Assembly (NCBI GenBank): GCA_030668045.1
Contig: DAOUUR010000077.1
Coordinates: forward strand, 1-8,211
From: a bacterium
Lineage (GTDB): Bacteria; Zixibacteria; MSB-5A5; GN15; FEB-12
Reading direction: 5' to 3'
Length of the DNA: 8,211 nt
Positions 1 to 5,974 of the stretch are shown here, one piece after another. Positions within the stretch are counted from its first letter, which is position 1; the number at the start of each line of letters is the position of its first letter. Position numbers and translations under genes: made by a program. A model generated the notes under the pieces. The model was not told where the DNA came from. It saw only the letters and a program-made list of their open reading frames with translations, and made no database searches.

Positions 1-1037
1 CCTACGGAAGTCCAGCGCTCGTTGGCAGTATATCCCCACTCAAGGTACTCCGAGCCACCACCACCACTGGTGGTTATCAGGACGCTGTTGCTAAGATATC
101 CAAACGCGTTAGCTCTGTCCGCGGGCCATTTCTTGTCGCCACGAGACGGATCTACCGGTATCCAGCCAAAACCTGGAAGATATACTTCAACCCAGCGCTG
201 GAAGACGTCATCATACGAAGCCTCATCGCTTCTGACGACTATTGACCCCGCATAGCGCGCCGGAAGTCCGGCAGCGCGACACATAGCGATATACACAAAG
301 CTGTACTCCGAGCACGAGCCGTTGCCACGCTCCAGTACGGCTGGCGCGACATTCCAACCGCCTGCCCACTCGTATTCCATATGAGCGATAACGTAGTTGA
401 ATATCTTTCGCGCTATCCAGTACGGATTGGTGTCCCCCCCGACAGCCTCTTTCACGCCATCCTGGATAATCTTGCTCTCAAGCGAGAACTTAGCATCATC
501 CGCAAGATACAGATCACTGATTTCTCTGGGGATATCGTCCAGGCTACCCACCTTGTCAGGGAACACAAAATAACGGGTTTGATACATCGTTGCCGAGACA
601 AGCATACGGACTGTGGCGAACTCAGCCGGTGCTAAGTCTTCGAATATGAAGTGTGCCACATCCTGCCCCCACTTGTCAGTGAGCACATCCGTCGCATCTG
701 GTTCAAAGGTAACCGGCTTCAGCAACTCCTGGTTGTCCAACTCTCCTGGGATAGCCAGGTAAACGTCGAGAGTCTTGATTGTGTCCGGCCCGAAGTTCCT
801 GACTTGATGAATGAACTCAACTTGCTGTTTCTTCTCATCCAGTCGTACAAAGTTCGAACCGTCATCAATCACCAGCGCGTAGATCAGGTCGGCTTGGTAA
901 TCAACATTCCAAAGGTGCGATCCATCCCAGGCCAGACCGCAACTGTGCGGTCCGGGCGTATTGAAACTGACAACCACGTCACCATTATCGGGCGTGATCA
1001 TATAAATCATGTCCTTGTACCTGTCGGATACCCAAAG
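1..1037 (-). CDS. Same gene after the in-frame stop: last propeller repeats plus transglutaminase-like domain (partial, runs off the left edge)
   Basis: The frame stays open from the TAA to base 1, so the C-terminus is missing. Numbered from the ATG at 1550, two more repeats (Leu-Trp at 172-173 and 213-214) are followed by a beta-rich stretch and then a transglutaminase-like core (PF01841 type). The catalytic Cys is Cys413 in GNGSCSEY (codon 312-314), followed by RAAGLPARYAGSIVV. The second motif reads VFQRWVEVYLPGFGWIPVDPS, with the triad Asp at 467. The expected catalytic His appears to be Gln451 (codon 198-200). After it, GGGSEYLEWGY resembles the usual tail of secreted transglutaminase-like proteins. 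If translated separately, the first ATGs are at 1010 and 1001; AAGG at 1013-1016 gives only a weak ribosome site. Without the signal peptide such a fragment would not be exported. It is probably a remnant of one gene, or the intact gene if the stop is an error. Confidence 0.7.
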
Positions 1038-1463
1038 TTAGGTGCCATCAAATGTCAACCCCCAGGGGTGAGCGGTAGGAGCGGGGATTGAGGCGATAGT
1101 GGTTCCGTCCTCGCTGCTGATCTGATGGATTTCTTCATCACGGTCTGCGGCGAGCCAGAGGTACTCGCCGTCCCACGCCAGGCCGGTAGGGCGCGATACC
1201 GGACAGTAGATCGTTCTTTCTACGATCTCCGTCGCCGGATCGATAGCGTAAATCAATTCCTCCTGGGCGTCCACGCACCACAGCCATTGACCATCCCATG
1301 CCAGACCACGCGGCACATAGCCGGGGGTTGGAAGCGAATCAATCACCGAGCCGTTACCAGGGTTAACGCAGTATATGAGATCGCTTTTGCGATCGGCACT
1401 CCACAGGTACTCACCGTCAAAGGCAAGTCCCTGGGGGCAGTCGTATGGTGCAGGTATCGATTT
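870..1463 (-). repeat. Five tandem 41-codon (123-bp) propeller-type repeats
   Basis: Five copies of a DGx(Y/W/H)LWxxD unit follow one another with an exact 41-residue period. The Trp codons start at 1403, 1280, 1157, 1034 and 911. Each unit also has a Gly-Leu-(Ala/Thr) step before DG and an Ile-Tyr-type strand after it. The constant spacing shows the reading frame is the same on both sides of the TAA at 1038-1040. Five blades alone are fewer than most closed propellers, so the fold may be completed by flanking strands. Confidence 0.75.
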
Positions 1464-1550
1464 CAAAGTGTCACCAGTGAACGCCTGTGCAGACTGCAAC
1501 ACTAGAAGAGCCAAAACCACTGCTACTCCCGTTATCCTAATTATAAACAT
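1038..1550 (-). CDS. Secreted beta-propeller/transglutaminase protein, N-terminal part ending at an in-frame TAA
   Basis: This 170-codon piece is the front of a longer gene that continues in the same frame to the window edge. I chose the ATG at 1550-1548 because a perfect AAAGGAGG (1556-1563) lies 5 bases upstream; earlier in-frame starts at 1580 (GTG) and 1568 (ATG) lack such a site. Residues 1-23 form a Sec signal peptide with a hydrophobic core and AQA before the likely cleavage site, so the product should be exported. From about residue 31 it has repeats of the form GLAxDGxYLWxxD, with Leu-Trp at 49-50, 90-91 and 131-132, spaced exactly 41 residues. This resembles YncE/NHL-type beta-propeller blades, usually a binding module. 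Codon 171 is TAA, in the position where the other repeats carry Tyr, Trp or His. The gene may be a pseudogene or the stop may be a sequence error. No convincing promoter was found upstream. Confidence 0.75.
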   Translation of the reverse strand: MFIIRITGVAVVLALLVLQSAQAFTGDTLKSIPAPYDCPQGLAFDGEYLWSADRKSDLIYCVNPGNGSVIDSLPTPGYVPRGLAWDGQWLWCVDAQEELIYAIDPATEIVERTIYCPVSRPTGLAWDGEYLWLAADRDEEIHQISSEDGTTIASIPAPTAHPWGLTFDGT

Positions 1551-1555
1551 TGTTT

Positions 1556-1563
1556 CCTCCTTT
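1556..1563 (-). promoter_or_regulatory. Strong Shine-Dalgarno of the propeller-transglutaminase gene
   Basis: The minus strand reads AAAGGAGG five bases before the ATG at 1550. It decides the start over the in-frame upstream GTG (1580) and ATG (1568), which would place charged residues ahead of the signal peptide. Confidence 0.8.
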
Positions 1564-1733
1564 ACCATTGAGACTCGCACATGGTATGCGTCACTATTGT
1601 TGTTAACCCGTATACGTCTTCAGACAATTCGGACAGGGTGTATTGAAAGTTAAGACACAGTATGTTTGATGGCAATGGCTTTTTGGTGTTCTTGTTTTCT
1701 CAGTTTCATCGTGGCGACTGCTCCATTTTAAAC

Positions 1734-1748
1734 TTGATTTGAAATCAA
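1734..1748. promoter_or_regulatory. 15-bp perfect palindrome, candidate operator
   Basis: TTGATTT-G-AAATCAA is a perfect inverted repeat with 7-base arms around one central base. It covers the putative -35 element of the ABC operon promoter, where a repressor would block polymerase. No regulator gene is in the window, so the binding protein is unknown. A 7-base-arm palindrome is not very rare by chance in 8 kb; its position is the main argument. Confidence 0.35.
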
Positions 1749-1760
1749 TTGTTATATACT
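1734..1760 (+). promoter_or_regulatory. Candidate sigma70 promoter for the ABC operon
   Basis: TTGATT (1734-1739) and TATACT (1755-1760) lie in the 278-base divergent intergenic region, about 70 bases upstream of the ATPase ATG. The 15-base spacer is shorter than the usual 17, so the -35 element may be weak or the promoter may need an activator. Transcription would start near 1767, leaving a leader of about 62 bases. This start lies downstream of the in-frame TTG at 1739, which argues against that codon as the translation start. Confidence 0.4.
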
Positions 1761-1828
1761 TGTCGCAACAAGGACGGGTTGCTGTCGTATCAACAGCCAA
1801 TAGAATCAGCAAGCCTGTTCGACAAGCT

Positions 1829-2761
1829 ATGAATATTGTTGAGACACATGAACTGACCAAAGTATTCCAGCCCCGTCGCAAGAAGGGGGCGGTGGTTGCA
1901 CTTGATGGTGTCAGCCTCGCCATCCAGCAAGGGGAGATATTTGGTCTGCTCGGTCCCAACGGTGCGGGGAAGACGACGTTTTTCAAGGCGTTGCTGGGCA
2001 TTACGAGAATCACCCAGGGTGATGTTCTTTTGTTTGGATTGCCGCCCGACGATCCGCAATCCCGCCAGAAAGTTGGTTACCTTCCCGAGAGTCACCGTTT
2101 TCCCGACCACCTGACCGGTCTTGGCCTGCTTGAATTCACCGGCCGACTCTGCGGTATGACAACATCGGAGATCGACGCTCGCACTGACGGGCTTCTTGGA
2201 CTGGTCGATATGGACAAGTGGGCCAATGTCAAGATCAAGCGATACTCCAAAGGGATGCTTCAGCGCATTGGGCTGGCGCAGTCGCTGATCTCCGATCCTG
2301 ACCTGCTTCTGCTGGACGAGCCAACCGATGGCATTGATCCGGTCGGCAAAGTGGAGATTCGGGACGTTCTGATTCGGATTCGTAACGAAGGCAAGACGAT
2401 CATTCTCAATTCGCATCTTCTCTCGGAAGTAGAATCGGCGGCTGATCGTGTGGCGATTCTGTCAAGAGGCAAGGTGGCGCGTATCGGGACAGTCGATGAG
2501 CTGACCAGTCGCAAATCGCAGTTTGAGATTGAAGGTGATTTTGCATCCAAGCTGGTTAGTATTCCCGAAGAGATCGGCAGGAAGTTGTCGATATCATCCA
2601 ATCGTTTGATTGTAGAGTTGGTTGAGGACAGCAAGATCAACGACGTGATTGATCTTCTGCGCAGTAAGCGGATAAGCATCCATGCTGTCCAGCCGCTGAA
2701 AGTATCGTTGGAGCAGTCATTCATCGAGACAGTGGCCGAGCAGGGAGAGAAGAAGGCATGA
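1829..2761 (+). CDS. ABC transporter ATP-binding protein (ABC-2/DrrA-CcmA type)
   Basis: This 310-residue protein is the ATPase of a two-component ABC-2 type transporter; it would sit on the inner face of the membrane and power the permease encoded next. All nucleotide-binding motifs are present: Walker A GPNGAGKTT (42-50), a Q-loop region reading GYLPE (83-87) with Glu where many families have Gln, the signature YSKGM (139-143), Walker B LLLLDEP (159-165) with catalytic Glu164, and H-loop His196. Residues after about 226 form the extra C-terminal region usual for this subgroup. I start at the ATG at 1829: it gives the normal N-terminus (MNIVETHELTKVF), while the in-frame TTG at 1739 lies inside the likely promoter. 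No clear Shine-Dalgarno precedes 1829. The last codons overlap the permease by ATGA. The substrate cannot be told from sequence; export of a lipid, drug or polysaccharide, or a NosF-like role, are all possible. Confidence 0.92.
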   Translation: MNIVETHELTKVFQPRRKKGAVVALDGVSLAIQQGEIFGLLGPNGAGKTTFFKALLGITRITQGDVLLFGLPPDDPQSRQKVGYLPESHRFPDHLTGLGLLEFTGRLCGMTTSEIDARTDGLLGLVDMDKWANVKIKRYSKGMLQRIGLAQSLISDPDLLLLDEPTDGIDPVGKVEIRDVLIRIRNEGKTIILNSHLLSEVESAADRVAILSRGKVARIGTVDELTSRKSQFEIEGDFASKLVSIPEEIGRKLSISSNRLIVELVEDSKINDVIDLLRSKRISIHAVQPLKVSLEQSFIETVAEQGEKKA

Positions 2762-3549
2762 GGGGATTGATACGCGATGGCATCGTTGAGTTGTTCGACC
2801 GCAAGGTGATCTATGTCTTCGGGGTTGTCTCGCTCATAGCTGTGGGTATTATCGGTTTGTTGCGTTCCGCTGAGGTGCGCTTCGAGGGACAGATCGGCAT
2901 GAATGGCAACTCTATGACGGAGATGTTCAGCGATCAAGTCTTAGGCGGTCAGAATCAGTTCATGTCAATCTTGGTGTTCCTGGCGGTGATGGCCGCTGCC
3001 GGGTTGATACCAAATATGCTGGTCAAAGGTCGGGCTGATTTCTACCTTTCCAAACCTCTATCAAGAAGTGCGCTTTTGCTCCGTAAGCTGATTAGCATCT
3101 GGATTGTCTACGGTGGGGTGGTGATAACCTGCGGACTAATTGGGGTGCTGGCATTTGCTCTGTTCAATAGTTTCTTCAGTTGGGGCGTGCTGTGGATATT
3201 CTTGTTCAAAATGCTCGGCCTGCTGATCTGGCTGAGTATCGTGGTCTTTGCCGGCGTCCTGACAGGGTCAACATCGGTCTCGATCATGAGCGCATTCTTT
3301 GTTTATGTACTGCAGTGGATACTTGAGTGGCGGGAGATGATGATAGAGTTTCTCGATTCCCAGGTTGTGACGTTCTCGCTGAATTTGGTCTATTACATAC
3401 TACCCAAGAGTGATGAACTCTCCGATATCACGATGAGTTTGATTCAACAGAAGGCCATTCTTAGCTGGATGCCACTGTGGAGTTCTATACTCTTTGCGGT
3501 TGGCCTGATCTACATTACAATGTTATTGTTCAAACATCGCGATTATTGA
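2758..3549 (+). CDS. ABC-2 type transporter permease
   Basis: This 263-residue integral membrane protein is the permease partner of the upstream ATPase. About six membrane segments can be seen, near residues 18-35, 68-88, 111-137, 142-168, 171-190 and 238-258, with a long loop between the first two. The stretch GRADFYLSKPLSRSALLLRK (91-110) is the cytoplasmic element typical of ABC-2/NosY-like permeases. It comes before a transmembrane segment and is the likely contact with the ATPase. The ATG overlaps the ATPase stop as ATGA, and GGAGA (2744-2748) nine bases upstream can serve as ribosome site, so translation is probably coupled and the subunits made in equal amounts. With only one permease gene, the complex is likely two permeases and two ATPases. 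The sequence is too divergent to name a substrate. Confidence 0.88.
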   Translation: MRGLIRDGIVELFDRKVIYVFGVVSLIAVGIIGLLRSAEVRFEGQIGMNGNSMTEMFSDQVLGGQNQFMSILVFLAVMAAAGLIPNMLVKGRADFYLSKPLSRSALLLRKLISIWIVYGGVVITCGLIGVLAFALFNSFFSWGVLWIFLFKMLGLLIWLSIVVFAGVLTGSTSVSIMSAFFVYVLQWILEWREMMIEFLDSQVVTFSLNLVYYILPKSDELSDITMSLIQQKAILSWMPLWSSILFAVGLIYITMLLFKHRDY

Positions 3550-3646
3550 TCACGGTAGATCGCTTTGGGGGTTGATTTCGGTTTGTGATTCGCTACCTTG
3601 GGGGGCAATGGAGAGTTGAACATAACTACCACGAAGGAGAACAGTC

Positions 3647-5017
3647 ATGACAGCGCAACAATATCTAAAGAAAACCGAAAAGAAACGGCTCGACGAACTC
3701 TTCAAGTTTCTGAAGTTTCCATCGGTGTCGGCCAAGTCAGAACACAAGAAAGACATGGTTGCCTGTGCTTCATGGTTACGGGATCATCTGAAGACGATTG
3801 GCTTCAAGGCAAAAACCTGCTCGACCGGTGGACATCCGGTGGTGTACGCCGAATATTTGAAGAACAAGAACGCACCGACCGTACTCTATTATGGTCACTA
3901 CGATGTACAGCCGGTCGAACCGCTGGAGTTGTGGGAGAGTAAACCGTTTCAACCGGTCATTCGTGATGGGTATATCTATGCTCGGGGCGCTACCGATGAC
4001 AAGGGTCAGACTTTTACGCATGTGAAAGGGCTTGAAGCTGTAATCAAGGCGACCGGTTCGCTTCCGATCAATGTTAAGTTCCTGATCGAAGGTGAGGAGG
4101 AGGTTCACTCAGCGAACTTGCCTGCGTTTATCAAGAAGAATAAAAAGATGCTTAACGCCGACATAGTGGTAGTCTCTGATACGGCGCAATTCAGTCGCAC
4201 CCAACCGGCTGTCACTTATGGCCTGCGCGGGATTGCGTGTGTCGAAGTTTACGTCTATGGTCCCAATCGTGACGTACATTCAGGTTCGTTCGGTGGCGCC
4301 ATTACTAATCCGGTCAATGCTCTCTGCGGGATGATGGCTAAGCTGCATGACAAGGATGGCAAAGTAACGATCCCGGGGTTCTATCAGAAAGTCAAACCGG
4401 TCAGTAAGTGGGAACGCAAAGAATTTGGCAAGTTGCCTCACAATGACGCGAGATACCGTCGCTCTCTCGGAGTTCCGGCGCTCGCCGGTGAGAAAGGGTA
4501 CAGTACGTTGGAGCGGACATGGTCACGACCAACTCTGGACATCAATGGAATTACCGGTGGCTATCAGGGAGAGGGAGCCAAGACGATCATTCCCGCCTGG
4601 GCCTCATGTAAGATAACAATGCGTCTGGTGCCGAATCAGGATCAGACAGACATTTGCGACAGGATCGAGAAGTACCTCCAGAAAGTCGCCCCCAAGTCGG
4701 TCAGAGTCAAGGTGGTCAAGTACGGTGGTGCTCCCGGAGTTGTGGTGCCCAGCGAAGGTCCCTGGCTTGAAGCTGCCGCTGCTGCGGTCAAGGCTGGGTT
4801 TGGCAAGCGACCGGTCTTCATGAAAGAGGGCGGCTCGATTCCAATTGTTGGTGATTTTAAATCGATTCTCGGTCTTGACACGTTGTTGATCGGTTTTGGT
4901 CTGTCCGATGATAACATCCACTCACCCAACGAACGATTCCGTGTTCTTGATTTTGAGCGTGGTTGCAAGACGGCCGCTGCTTTGGCGTTCGAGTTGGCCA
5001 ACGTGAAGATTCGATGA
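3647..5017 (+). CDS. M20-family metallopeptidase (dipeptidase, carnosinase/DUG1-like)
   Basis: This 456-residue enzyme matches the usual length of the cytosolic M20 dipeptidase branch related to carnosinase CN2 and DUG1. It should hydrolyse dipeptides or short peptides with a di-metal centre, usually Zn or Mn. Ligands by motif: His84 in GHYDVQP (with Asp86), bridging Asp117 in ARGATDDKGQ, catalytic base Glu151 and ligand Glu152 in EGEEE, Asp178 in VVSD, and His425 in DDNIHSPNE. His211 in RDVHSGSFGG fits the lid-domain His that reaches the partner active site in dimers. The set is complete, so the enzyme is probably active. There is no signal peptide; it starts with a charged, lysine-rich helix. 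The ATG is well supported by AAGGAGA (3634-3640), six bases upstream. It lies 97 bases after the permease, so it may have its own promoter. The exact peptide substrate is unknown. Confidence 0.93.
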   Translation: MTAQQYLKKTEKKRLDELFKFLKFPSVSAKSEHKKDMVACASWLRDHLKTIGFKAKTCSTGGHPVVYAEYLKNKNAPTVLYYGHYDVQPVEPLELWESKPFQPVIRDGYIYARGATDDKGQTFTHVKGLEAVIKATGSLPINVKFLIEGEEEVHSANLPAFIKKNKKMLNADIVVVSDTAQFSRTQPAVTYGLRGIACVEVYVYGPNRDVHSGSFGGAITNPVNALCGMMAKLHDKDGKVTIPGFYQKVKPVSKWERKEFGKLPHNDARYRRSLGVPALAGEKGYSTLERTWSRPTLDINGITGGYQGEGAKTIIPAWASCKITMRLVPNQDQTDICDRIEKYLQKVAPKSVRVKVVKYGGAPGVVVPSEGPWLEAAAAAVKAGFGKRPVFMKEGGSIPIVGDFKSILGLDTLLIGFGLSDDNIHSPNERFRVLDFERGCKTAAALAFELANVKIR

Positions 5018-5074
5018 TTCAGTTTCTGAGCGGGGGGAGAGGTCCGGCAACATAATTGCGGCCCCGGCACTACT

Positions 5075-5974
5075 ATGACCGATTCTAAGCCGACTCCGAT
5101 CCGCAAGAACCCGTTGATCCTGATTATCGCTGCGCTGATCGGTATGCAGTTGCTGGGGGCGCTGACTTTTCCGGTGGCAAAGTTCGGGTTAGAATCAATT
5201 GAGCCGTTCACATTTGCTTTCTATCGGTTCCTCATCTCTTCAATCGTCCTGCTGGCGATGGTTGCGCTGGGACGAAAGGGAGTGCCGGTAGTAAAGTCGG
5301 ATCGGTGGAAAATTGTCGGGCTCGGTTTCCTAATCATTCCTCTCAATCAGGTTACCTTTCTTGTTGGTCAGTCGCTCACCGGGGTCGGGCATGGTTCATT
5401 TTTGTTTGCCACGACTCCGATCTGGATATTCATAGCGGCTTTGATTCACCTGAAAGAGAAACTGGTTATCCGACGGGCCGTAGGTATCGTTATCGCGATG
5501 GCCGGTGTGGTGGCGATAATGACAACGGGTGCTATTGTTATCAGTACCGACTACCTCTGGGGTGATCTACTTATCCTGGTGGCTGTGATAGCCTGGGCCT
5601 ACTACTCGGTTTTCGGCAAGCCACTGGTTGAGAAATATGGCGCGGTGCGAGTGACGGCCTATGCTCTGGCCTCCGGCTCGGCTCTCTATTTTCCCTTTGG
5701 GCTTTATCGTGCCATTGCGTTTGACTACTCCGCAGTTCCCGCCGGAGCCTGGTTGTCTGTGCTCTACGTAGCGGTGGGGACATCGGTAGGCGTCTACACT
5801 CTCTGGTACTGGGTGCTCAAGCAAATGGATGCCTCCCGAGTCGCCGTTTATCACAACGCCCAGCCGATTATCGCCACGGCCATAGCTCACCTTTGGTTAG
5901 GCGAACAACTTGGGCCGATGTTTCTGATCGGTGGGGTCGTAATATTGATCGGCGTGATTACTGCTGAGCTGTGA
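5075..5974 (+). CDS. EamA/DMT-superfamily transporter
   Basis: This 299-residue protein has the ten-helix layout of the drug/metabolite transporter superfamily: two EamA halves of five segments, near residues 12-30, 41-61, 78-98, 107-125, 132-152 and then 162-182, 193-212, 226-246, 256-276, 281-297. Typical landmarks are FAFYRFLISS (47-56) after the first loop, PIWIFIAALIHLKEKL (115-130) with Glu128 at the end of helix 4, and the matching NAQPIIATAIAHLWLGEQLG (261-280) in the second half. Family members export amino acids, nucleotides or other metabolites, but the substrate cannot be predicted here. The gene starts 57 bases after the dipeptidase; no Shine-Dalgarno is close to the ATG, and the G-rich stretch around 5031-5042 is over 30 bases away. 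The 3' end overlaps the convergent gene by 17 bases. Confidence 0.92.
   Translation: MTDSKPTPIRKNPLILIIAALIGMQLLGALTFPVAKFGLESIEPFTFAFYRFLISSIVLLAMVALGRKGVPVVKSDRWKIVGLGFLIIPLNQVTFLVGQSLTGVGHGSFLFATTPIWIFIAALIHLKEKLVIRRAVGIVIAMAGVVAIMTTGAIVISTDYLWGDLLILVAVIAWAYYSVFGKPLVEKYGAVRVTAYALASGSALYFPFGLYRAIAFDYSAVPAGAWLSVLYVAVGTSVGVYTLWYWVLKQMDASRVAVYHNAQPIIATAIAHLWLGEQLGPMFLIGGVVILIGVITAEL

Noticed and set aside
1739..1828. 30-residue N-terminal extension of the ABC ATPase from a TTG
   Set aside because: The TTG overlaps the candidate promoter and palindrome, and the extension is not typical for the family; the ATG at 1829 gives the normal N-terminus.
3536..3560. GCGAT...ATCGC inverted repeat at the permease stop
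   Set aside because: It has five-base arms with a 15-base loop and is followed by G's instead of T's, so it is too weak for a terminator.
5044..5061. Hairpin CCGGCAA-loop-TTGCGG after the dipeptidase gene
   Set aside because: The stem is only six pairs with a bulge and no T-run follows, so it is not a credible terminator.
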